5,296 nt of DNA from Candidatus Omnitrophota bacterium (GTDB lineage Bacteria > Omnitrophota > Koll11 > Gygaellales > Profunditerraquicolaceae): the NCBI GenBank assembly GCA_026387515.1, contig JAPLLP010000091.1:1-5296 (forward strand), given 5' to 3'. Shown here one piece after another: positions 1-5,296 of this stretch. A model generated the notes under the pieces. It made no database searches, was not told where the DNA came from, and saw nothing but the letters and a program-made list of their open reading frames with translations. Made by a program: the position numbers and the translations under genes. How positions within the stretch are numbered: position 1 is the first letter of the stretch; the number at the start of each line of letters is the position of its first letter.

Positions 1-3000
1 ACTCAACAATAAACCCCATTGCAATTGGCCCGTCATTCGCATAAGGATGCCATATCAGCGCCGGAGGCGAATACTCGACTCTAAACTCTAGTCCAACCGG
101 AGCCGCGGGAAGAGTTCTCTTAAACTGCACATTAACCCCGGCAACATTGGAAAACGCCGACACTGCCTCCCCCTTCTTAGCGCGCACCATATAATAATAG
201 CTGCCGTTAGGCAGGCTGGTGACGTCAACAAACTTTATCTGGTTTGAGCCCGCGCTTGTAAAGTAGTTAAACGGGCCTTGAGGATTGCTGCTGCGGGCAA
301 TGGTAAACCCTGTTTCATTGTCAGAGTTATCCGTCCAGTTAAGTTCAACCTGATTGCCGTCGCGGCCAACTACCTTAGCCGTAAGCCCTGAAGGAGCAGA
401 CGGAGGAACAACCGGTGCAACCGGCGGAGCAAAAACAACCACCACGGAATTAGAATACTCTGAGACGCCGTAATATCTGTTGCCGGCAACAGTGTTGCGG
501 GCACGCAGCTTGAAGGTATAACTCCCCGCCGGAAGGCCGCTATTCTCAAAGTTAACCACCGTGCCGCCGGTAAAAGAATCCAAGGTATCTTTCACATCAT
601 TCCGCCACAGCTCTAATTCGCTTTGGTTTGCGTCATTATTCTGCCAGTAAAGCCCGAATTCATAAGGCGAAAGCTGAACCGCGGTTAAACCTGAAGGAGC
701 GGCCAGAGTTACCCCTACAGGAAAAGTAGTTGCCATTACCGCGGGAGTAAGCTCTGAACTATCCAAGATACCTCCGGTGGCGTTAAGGCTAAGAGATTGT
801 AAGCGATAATGATACGATTTACCCGCCTGCAAGCCTATATCGTCATAGCTATCCCTTCCCGGACCTACGACAATATCTGTCCAAGGCCCGCTCACGGGAT
901 TGCCATTGATCGTCCCCTGTCCGGTAGCCCGGGCGGTTATATTCACCGGAGCGCGCGGCGCAGGAGGACGGAAGAACTGCTGCACTGGACCGGCATACCC
1001 GCTTATACGATTCCCCATAAAAGCGCGGACCTTGTAAGAATAGTTGACCCCAGCTTTCAAATTAGTATCCGTGTATTCGGTAACGCCGCGGCCTACGTCG
1101 GCTAATTTAATAAAAGACCCTGCGTTACCATTGTCTGAACGCTCGATCCTGAAACCCTGCTCGTTATCAGAGTTATCCTGCCAGCTTAATTCCGCCTCAT
1201 TCTCATTCTGCGACCAGTAGGATGGCCAGCCTTTGACAATGAGATTAGTCGGAACTAAGATATTCACCGGTTTAGACGGGTCTAAAACTGTGATGTTGAC
1301 CGGGCGGGAATAGGCGCGTTTCCATTCGTTGCTTACAGTCGCTCCGTTGGGATAAACAGCTAATACGAACAACTGGTAATCACCGGGTTTGGTCTGGGTT
1401 AGGCTGTATTTGAATTTGTATTGAGTCAGGCCGTTGTTACGCGTAGTAGCTATCATCTGATAGGTGTTTGCCGCTTTATTACGCAGGAAGGTGTTAAAAC
1501 AGTAAAGCTTGTCGGCAAGGTTCAGGTTGTTGATGGCGCCGGCATCAAATTCAACCACAATCTCCATCTCTTTTTCTACTGCCGCATTGTCTTCCGGTGC
1601 AATAATGCGCGGGGTTTTGCTGTTACTCTGATTGCCGTCATTGGTATCCACATAAAGAATAACCTCGTTGGAAATGGCAATTAATGAATTAGCAGCCAAG
1701 TCGTTCTTATGGTAGAAAAGTTTTGCCTGTAGGTTATTAATGCCTTCAGGCAGACGGGAACTGTCTAAAATAAGCAGTTTAGCCTGCCTTACAGACTCGG
1801 AAGAAAGATCATCCACTACCGGTTGAGGCGGGTCATTGGCATAAACATACACGCCGTCAAGCGTATAATTGGCAAGCTGGGCTTTAAATTCTGGCGCCAG
1901 AACTACGTTAAGCTCGATATTCCCAGATACAGGATGCGCTATCGAATCCTGTGCCTGGACTATAGTAGTTTTAACCCCGCCTTTAACATAAGTGGCGGTT
2001 AAGGTGAGCAGGTTATTGTCCAATACCTTAATAGTAGTAGTGGCAATATCTTCATAGCCAAACTCATCCCGGGCGGTAAAAAATAGAGTATGTTCTCCTG
2101 CTTCTTGGAATTTAACCATAGAGGTTATCTGCCCCCGGCCCTCTACTTTATTCAAATCCCATCTATCCAGGCCTCCTTCTAGGTTAGAAGCCCAGTGGCC
2201 GGTTACCATGTTGCCTTCACGGTCGGTAACATTGGCCTTTAAGGTTACGAATTCTCCGGCAACGGCAACAGCCGGGTTAAGCCCGCTGGGTATGGATATT
2301 TGCGGAGGGGTATTGGTAAACTCGCTCTCTGCCCGGCGCATGTATAAATCGTCAAAGAAAAAATGCCCCTTACCGGTAACCGTGAATCCCAACTGCGCTG
2401 CCTTAATCGGCTTGTCCGACTCATACCTGGCGTCGGCGTTCTCCCAGTTAAATTCATAGGGATTTTCCACTGCCACATTATTCTCGTAACGGGTGCCGTC
2501 CGTAAAAAGTATGGCGGCAGACAGGGTTATTTTAGGCCGCTGCGCCTCGGTTAACCCCGGTTCAGGCACGATGGACATATAGGCCATCTTATAGGAACAA
2601 CCGTATTCTATCTTTTTAGGATATGGCTTAGTGAAATACACCGGTATATTGCAGGATGAAACATAAGCAAAGCCGTTTACCTCTAAGCCGCGCGCGTATG
2701 ACTCTGCCTCTGTTGAGGTACGGAAAAGTGAAGTCTGTTGTGTCCACCATGACTTTACCTTACCGTTGGGGTTATTATCCAGCTCCTCAACGCTGGGGTT
2801 CGGGTTCTCGCTCCTCAAAAACATCTTTTCTTCCATTGCCTGTTTGAGGATAAAGAGGTTTATTCTTTTCTCCGCAGACACATCCCGGGAGGTTAAAAGC
2901 TTAACTAAGATGCTATTGGCAATTACCTCTTTGTCTTTTTCCTTCTCCTTGGTCAGGGCTTGTACTGCCCAGGCTTGCAAAACAGGATTATCATCGGTAA

Positions 3001-3712
3001 TCGCGTTCCAATACAGCGCCTCGCCGCTTAAACCCACTCGTCCTGACTCCGGATGCTGCAGGTTAATCACTGCCAGGGCATTGTCGATCATTTCGGAGAG
3101 CTGCTCATCCTGAGCAAACTTATTCTTTAAGTTTTTTAACGGGTCCCGCGCCTGGACCATGCCCCCATCCATAGCCTTTTGCAGAAGGAACTCAAGAGCT
3201 ATCTGGGGCGGATTTAAATAGATAGCATTCCCCTGCTGGGTATAGTAACCAAGATACGTCGCTACGGTAACCTCTTTATTGGTGCTGTATGTATCCACGG
3301 CTAATTTTACGCAGGCAAGATACATCTCCTCCCGCGCCTGTGGGTCTTTTTCATTTAGAAAGGTGCGCTGAAGACCATCTCCAAAACCCACTCCGCCTAC
3401 AAGTGGGCCCCTGTTGTCTTTGTTGGAAAATTCAGCGATGATTTTAGCGGACTCCCCACGGATATAGGGATTGGCATCCTTAAGGCCGGTAGTCTTGCCT
3501 TCAAACGGCTCCACTCCCAAGACTGCCTTAAGGTAATTTGCGTTGCCGTCTGCTTTCTGGTCCTGCGTATGCGACCAGAGCCGACCCATAAACTGGGCAT
3601 CTTCCAGCATGCCGCCATAAGCCGCAGGCGCTCCGAACAAAGCGATACACAGAGAAATCAACAACACTGCCGCCATACTGCCCATCCTGTTTAATCCGTA
3701 TGCGTTTTTCAT
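1..3712 (-). CDS. Giant secreted multidomain protein: HEAT-like, jelly-roll, Ig-like and FN3 modules (C-terminus outside window)
   Basis: The reading frame is open from ATG at 3712 to the window edge, with no TAA, TAG or TGA in 1237 codons, and no stop is reached, so the protein is longer. The start is fixed by AAGGAGG six bases upstream and by the signal peptide that follows at once; Met10 and Met13 lack a comparable site. Visible order: signal peptide (1 to about 33), helical HEAT-like region (about 37-320), jelly-roll domain (about 330-461), Ig/PKD-like domain (about 465-563), unassigned beta-rich stretch (about 564-817), and four FN3-type modules plus the start of a fifth (818-1237). I see no catalytic motif. 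The signal peptide implies export, and the domain types are typical of binding to polysaccharide, protein or cell surfaces. A role as adhesin, matrix protein or substrate-binding partner of the upstream putative metallopeptidase is inference. A C-terminal anchor or sorting signal, if present, lies outside the window. Reading frame: very sure. Function: unsure. Confidence 0.93.
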   Translation of the reverse strand, partial: MKNAYGLNRMGSMAAVLLISLCIALFGAPAAYGGMLEDAQFMGRLWSHTQDQKADGNANYLKAVLGVEPFEGKTTGLKDANPYIRGESAKIIAEFSNKDNRGPLVGGVGFGDGLQRTFLNEKDPQAREEMYLACVKLAVDTYSTNKEVTVATYLGYYTQQGNAIYLNPPQIALEFLLQKAMDGGMVQARDPLKNLKNKFAQDEQLSEMIDNALAVINLQHPESGRVGLSGEALYWNAITDDNPVLQAWAVQALTKEKEKDKEVIANSILVKLLTSRDVSAEKRINLFILKQAMEEKMFLRSENPNPSVEELDNNPNGKVKSWWTQQTSLFRTSTEAESYARGLEVNGFAYVSSCNIPVYFTKPYPKKIEYGCSYKMAYMSIVPEPGLTEAQRPKITLSAAILFTDGTRYENNVAVENPYEFNWENADARYESDKPIKAAQLGFTVTGKGHFFFDDLYMRRAESEFTNTPPQISIPSGLNPAVAVAGEFVTLKANVTDREGNMVTGHWASNLEGGLDRWDLNKVEGRGQITSMVKFQEAGEHTLFFTARDEFGYEDIATTTIKVLDNNLLTLTATYVKGGVKTTIVQAQDSIAHPVSGNIELNVVLAPEFKAQLANYTLDGVYVYANDPPQPVVDDLSSESVRQAKLLILDSSRLPEGINNLQAKLFYHKNDLAANSLIAISNEVILYVDTNDGNQSNSKTPRIIAPEDNAAVEKEMEIVVEFDAGAINNLNLADKLYCFNTFLRNKAANTYQMIATTRNNGLTQYKFKYSLTQTKPGDYQLFVLAVYPNGATVSNEWKRAYSRPVNITVLDPSKPVNILVPTNLIVKGWPSYWSQNENEAELSWQDNSDNEQGFRIERSDNGNAGSFIKLADVGRGVTEYTDTNLKAGVNYSYKVRAFMGNRISGYAGPVQQFFRPPAPRAPVNITARATGQGTINGNPVSGPWTDIVVGPGRDSYDDIGLQAGKSYHYRLQSLSLNATGGILDSSELTPAVMATTFPVGVTLAAPSGLTAVQLSPYEFGLYWQNNDANQSELELWRNDVKDTLDSFTGGTVVNFENSGLPAGSYTFKLRARNTVAGNRYYGVSEYSNSVVVVFAPPVAPVVPPSAPSGLTAKVVGRDGNQVELNWTDNSDNETGFTIARSSNPQGPFNYFTSAGSNQIKFVDVTSLPNGSYYYMVRAKKGEAVSAFSNVAGVNVQFKRTLPAAPVGLEFRVEYSPPALIWHPYANDGPIAMGFIVE
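2..1261 (-). repeat. Tandem FN3 modules (four plus the start of a fifth)
   Basis: Residues about 818-1237 contain fibronectin type III modules, seen as protein-level repeats. Module 1 (821-917) has ELSWQDNSDNEQGFRIERS and a YTDTNLKAGVNYSYKVRA closing pattern. Module 2 (921-1000) keeps YDDIGLQAGKSYHYRLQS but lacks the usual Trp strand. Module 3 (1003-1090) has APSGLTAVQLS, GLYWQNNDANQSELELW and LPAGSYTFKLRARN. Module 4 (1104-1193) has APSGLTAKVVG, VELNWTDNSDNETGFTIARS and LPNGSYYYMVRAK. A fifth begins near 1202 (APVGLEFRVEYSPP) and is cut by the edge. In bacteria FN3 modules are common spacers in secreted glycosidases, proteases and adhesins. The limits are approximate. Confidence 0.85.
1262..2023 (-). 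other. Unassigned beta-rich region between Ig-like domain and FN3 array
   Basis: Residues about 564-817 are in frame with the rest of the giant protein and probably form two or three further beta domains. Strand-like segments include NLLTLTATYVKGG, GNIELNVVLAPEF, INNLQAKLFYHKN, NEVILYVDTNDGN, MEIVVEFDAG and GDYQLFVLAVYPNG. The segment PRIIAPEDNAAVEKE looks like the entry to a new Ig-like module near residue 698, and RPVNITVLDP like its exit near 804-813. I do not recognise a family. No catalytic motif is visible. Confidence 0.45.
2024..2320 (-). other. Ig-like / PKD-like domain of the giant protein
   Basis: Residues about 465-563 start with TPPQISIPSG and AGEFVTLKANVTDREGN and end with GEHTLFFTARDEFGYED and TTTIKVLD. 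The order is that of bacterial Ig-like and PKD-type sandwiches: Pro-rich entry, strand with V-x-L-x-A, D-x-x-G-N turn, then a late strand with F-x-A-x-D-x-x-G. Such domains usually act as spacers in exported proteins. PKD and other Ig-like classes cannot be told apart by eye. Confidence 0.55.
2330..2725 (-). other. Jelly-roll domain resembling carbohydrate-binding modules
   Basis: Residues about 330-461 start with AESYARGLEVNGFAYVSS and end with GHFFFDDLYMRRA. The closing pattern of aromatic/hydrophobic residues followed by DDLYMRR is typical of the last strand of CBM4/9-like and related jelly-roll domains, where the Asp often belongs to a structural calcium site. Between these ends are alternating strand-like segments, including ITLSAAILFTDGTRYEN and IKAAQLGFTVTGK. 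Two cysteines (in SSCN and YGCSY) could pair. The family call rests on the overall pattern; ligand binding is inferred. Confidence 0.5.
2753..3604 (-). other. Helical HEAT-like region of the giant protein
   Basis: Residues about 37-320 are mainly helical by composition. Several segments have the HEAT pattern of a D/N-P turn followed by an amphipathic Ala/Leu-rich helix: DANPYIRGESAKIIAEF (near 78-94), DDNPVLQAWAVQAL (near 239-252) and SRDVSAEKRINLFILKQA (near 271-288). HEAT and armadillo repeats form solenoids for protein-protein contact. Repeat number and limits cannot be set by eye, and the stretch between the first and later repeats is divergent, so a TPR-like or other helical fold remains possible. 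Confidence 0.5.
3614..3712 (-). other. Signal peptide of the giant secreted protein
   Basis: Residues 1-33 show a polar start with Lys2 and Arg9, a hydrophobic core (AAVLLISLCIALFG, 14-27), then APAAYG and a likely signal peptidase I site after Gly33 (Ala31-Tyr32-Gly33, small residues at -3 and -1). Cys22 lies inside the hydrophobic core and is followed by IALF, so it does not make a convincing lipobox; a lipoprotein is unlikely. The exact cleavage point is inferred by eye. Confidence 0.85.
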
Positions 3713-3718
3713 TTTAAT

Positions 3719-3725
3719 CCTCCTT
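3719..3725 (-). promoter_or_regulatory. Strong Shine-Dalgarno site for the giant secreted protein gene
   Basis: On the minus strand the sequence reads AAGGAGG, then six bases (ATTAAA), then ATG at 3712. This is a near-perfect anti-16S match at good spacing and decides the start of the downstream gene. It lies in the 26-base gap after the TAG of the upstream gene, a gap with no room for a terminator and no promoter I can recognise, so co-transcription is likely. Confidence 0.92.
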
Positions 3726-3738
3726 GTGTTTAAAATTG

Positions 3739-5296
3739 CTATTGCCCCTGATATCCAATGTAAACATTCTTTGCCGCAAGACAGGCATCACCCTCCTGTA
3801 GAAAAGGAGTAAATATTCTATAAGCAATGTATAAAGCGCCTACTTCATATCCTTCACCCTGGAGGCGTTTGATAATATTTTTCCTTCCATCTCCCACGTT
3901 AAGCACCACCCGTAATTCCGGCTGGGTTGTATTTTGCTTGTGTGGAATTTCTGTATAGCTATAGTCTTTATCGGATAAAAACAAATAAACCTTACTATAA
4001 CCTTTTGTTAAAACTATAAAAATTTTCTCCATAGTTATTTTTTTTATAGGATTATTAGCAACCAGGCTATAGACTTTTTTGTTGCTACTAACAATTTTTC
4101 CGGTAACTGGGTCAGCTATCAGAAATTTAATATTTGCTTTATCGTAAGTATCCTCCCTAATTAAAAACCGCTTAATCCAATTATCATGCCACGCATCATT
4201 AAAATTAAGGTCACTTTTATCATCCCCCTTGTATGTATAATATCCATCATTCCCTTTAGGTACGGCATTCGTATCGTCTGCCCCGCACGGCCCGAAAGGA
4301 TTTGCGGCGTTATCCCATACGTATCTAAACATGCCTCCGGCATTTTCTTTAGGCAACCCGTCATTGTCTTTATCGGTTATAAATGGGCCTTGGCCTTCCC
4401 TGCCACGGCCAACCACCGTATGATAATAAAATGAGTGGAAGGCTTCGTGTCTTGTTACGCTATCTATGCTATTTTGCTCTAAGAAACCATATCCGTTCAT
4501 AGAAGGAAGATTCCACCGCATGCCGGCGGCGTCCAGAGGATTCAAAAAGATGAAGCCAGGATAATGTTCTGTAAAAATACCGGCTTCCCCTAGATCCCCT
4601 CCGGAAAAGCCGATTTTGCGTACATATGGTAAAACTTCTTCAAACTGATTAAGGACTTCCGCCACCCTTCTTTCTAACCAGTCCGGGCATGCGAACGTAA
4701 CTGTTGGAACGAATACCATTATCAGTCTTTCTTTATGTGGATTAATAGTCGGATAGAAACCTTCTTCAATCCCACACCTCAGTTCTATTTGCTCAAAATG
4801 GCCTTGGCCACCAAAAAAACTGCTATCTGAGCGTTCAAAACTTACAAAGTTAACCCACTGTATAATACTGTATGACCCGCTTAAACCAGGCTGCCGCGTA
4901 TAAGGAGAATTTCTATCTGGAAGCACTAAATCAGTGATGTTTGCTTTATCCTCAACATCAACTGCTATTTTAACGTCCCCGGGACGTCCTGAAGCGGATT
5001 TAAGTACAAAATCTGAAGGAGATTTATGTAATCCCTCATCATGCGCAGGTTTTTGAAAATTCTTACGTGCTAAAGCTGTTGAGCCAAACCATCCGGTATA
5101 AGTACCACCATCAAGCGAATCCCCGCCGTAACGAGAAGCTTCCACTATTATAGTTAACCTAAAGCAGTATTTATCTTGAGGAGGAGTATAGGTATCATCT
5201 TTATCCGCCGGCATACCGCCATCATTGTAATTCTTATACACTCCGGCCTTTTCATGGGAAGCCTCCAGATAATACGGCCCGCCCCATTCGGTAGCC
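3739..5296 (-). CDS. Putative extracellular zinc-metallopeptidase-like protein with HExxH motif (N-terminus outside window)
   Basis: The frame is open from the right edge to TAG at 3739-3741, giving 518 visible residues; I number from the codon at 5241. A GTG there could be called a start. However, the 18 codons before it are open and of similar composition, its ribosome binding site is weak, and no signal peptide follows, so I treat it as an internal Val. The key motif is RHEAFHS with HEAFH at residues 265-269, the HExxH pattern in which two His bind zinc and Glu is the catalytic base in gluzincins and metzincins. No HExxHxxGxxH extension follows. Glu299 and His352 are possible third ligands, but neither can be assigned. 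An acidic loop DKDNDGLPKE (290-299) resembles thrombospondin type 3 or dockerin calcium sites. Five cysteines are scattered (26, 156, 185, 319, 487), and I see no membrane segment. The family is not recognised. It lies 26 bases upstream of the giant secreted protein gene and is likely in its operon. The peptidase role is inferred mainly from one motif. Confidence 0.85.
   Translation of the reverse strand, partial: ATEWGGPYYLEASHEKAGVYKNYNDGGMPADKDDTYTPPQDKYCFRLTIIVEASRYGGDSLDGGTYTGWFGSTALARKNFQKPAHDEGLHKSPSDFVLKSASGRPGDVKIAVDVEDKANITDLVLPDRNSPYTRQPGLSGSYSIIQWVNFVSFERSDSSFFGGQGHFEQIELRCGIEEGFYPTINPHKERLIMVFVPTVTFACPDWLERRVAEVLNQFEEVLPYVRKIGFSGGDLGEAGIFTEHYPGFIFLNPLDAAGMRWNLPSMNGYGFLEQNSIDSVTRHEAFHSFYYHTVVGRGREGQGPFITDKDNDGLPKENAGGMFRYVWDNAANPFGPCGADDTNAVPKGNDGYYTYKGDDKSDLNFNDAWHDNWIKRFLIREDTYDKANIKFLIADPVTGKIVSSNKKVYSLVANNPIKKITMEKIFIVLTKGYSKVYLFLSDKDYSYTEIPHKQNTTQPELRVVLNVGDGRKNIIKRLQGEGYEVGALYIAYRIFTPFLQEGDACLAAKNVYIGYQGQ
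4345..4374 (-). other. Acidic calcium-loop-like motif (D-x-D-x-D-G)
   Basis: DKDNDGLPKE matches the D-x-D-x-D-G-L-P-x-x pattern of thrombospondin type 3-like and dockerin-like calcium loops, which are common in exported bacterial proteins. It lies about 20 residues after the HExxH motif, within the putative catalytic domain or at its edge. A further run rich in Asp, Asn and Gly follows (residues about 319-350). Calcium binding is inferred from the pattern. Confidence 0.5.
4435..4449 (-). other. HExxH candidate zinc-binding motif
   Basis: The minus-strand codons here read His-Glu-Ala-Phe-His inside SVTRHEAFHSFYYH. Hydrophobic residues flank the motif on the helix faces expected of a zincin active-site helix. 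It lies in the middle of the visible protein, not in a low-complexity stretch. HExxH also occurs by chance, so this supports but does not prove a metallopeptidase. The third zinc ligand is not identified. Confidence 0.6.

Noticed and set aside
809..1105. Plus-strand frame of 98 codons
   Set aside because: It lies wholly opposite the FN3 coding region, has no ribosome binding site I can see, and its product is Arg/Pro-rich without any motif; it is an antisense shadow.
1421..1684. Plus-strand frame of 87 codons
   Set aside because: It is antisense to the unassigned beta-rich region, with no ribosome site and no recognisable domain.
2028..2042. Short AGTAGTAGT-type microrepeat
   Set aside because: It encodes consecutive Thr residues in a beta strand of the giant protein and is too short to be a meaningful repeat.
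2208..2554. Overlapping short frames on both strands (2208-2459, 2245-2478, 2363-2554)
   Set aside because: All lie within the giant coding frame in other phases; none has a credible start signal or motif.
2766..3113. Plus-strand frame of 115 codons, Ser/Leu-rich with a possible hydrophobic stretch
   Set aside because: It is antisense to the helical region of the giant gene. The Ser/Leu bias is what the opposite strand of Glu- and Lys-rich helices produces.
3397..3618. Minus-strand frame of 73 codons overlapping the 5' part of the giant gene
   Set aside because: It is in another phase of the same strand and rich in Arg and Pro. The main frame there carries the signal peptide and the HEAT-like pattern.
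3713..3738. Possible terminator or promoter between the two genes
   Set aside because: The 26 bases hold only the ribosome binding site and AT-rich spacer; there is no inverted repeat with a T-run and no recognisable -35/-10 pair.
4161..4434. Short frames on both strands inside the metallopeptidase-like gene (4161-4364 minus, 4186-4434 plus)
   Set aside because: Both are shadows of the main frame that encodes the HExxH and DxDxDG motifs.
5239..5241. GTG as translation start of the metallopeptidase-like gene
   Set aside because: The frame is open upstream to the window edge, the candidate ribosome site (AAAAGG, five bases before) is weak, no signal peptide follows, and the 18 upstream residues look like continuing protein. 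It cannot be fully excluded.

Overview
The window looks like bacterial DNA, with a strong AAGGAGG ribosome binding site, close gene packing and a classical signal peptide. It carries two large protein genes, both read on the minus strand and both cut by a window edge. I see no rRNA, tRNA, CRISPR array, insertion sequence or terminator. The lineage cannot be fixed from this sequence. Very long secreted proteins built of FN3, Ig-like, jelly-roll and helical repeats are common in little-studied phyla such as Omnitrophota and Planctomycetota, so an uncultured lineage of that kind is a guess, not a finding.

In transcription order (right to left), the first gene covers 5296 down to 3739 and enters from outside the window, so its N-terminus is missing. 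It encodes a probably extracellular protein with an HEAFH (HExxH) zinc-metallopeptidase-type motif. An acidic D-x-D-x-D-G loop like those of thrombospondin type 3 and dockerin calcium sites follows about 20 residues later. I cannot place it in a named peptidase family.

After only 26 bases, which contain the ribosome binding site, the second gene starts with ATG at 3712 and runs without a stop to base 1. That gives at least 1237 residues with the C-terminus missing. I translated it codon by codon. In order it has a signal peptide, a helical HEAT-like region, a jelly-roll domain like carbohydrate-binding modules, an Ig/PKD-like domain, about 250 residues of unassigned beta-rich sequence, and a C-terminal series of fibronectin type III (FN3) modules that continues beyond the window.

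The two genes are probably co-transcribed. A reasonable inference is a surface or secreted pair: a putative metallopeptidase and a large binding or adhesion protein acting on polymers or other cells outside the cell. No substrate can be named. There is no gene-free stretch over 300 bases; the only non-coding DNA seen is the 26-base gap at 3713-3738.
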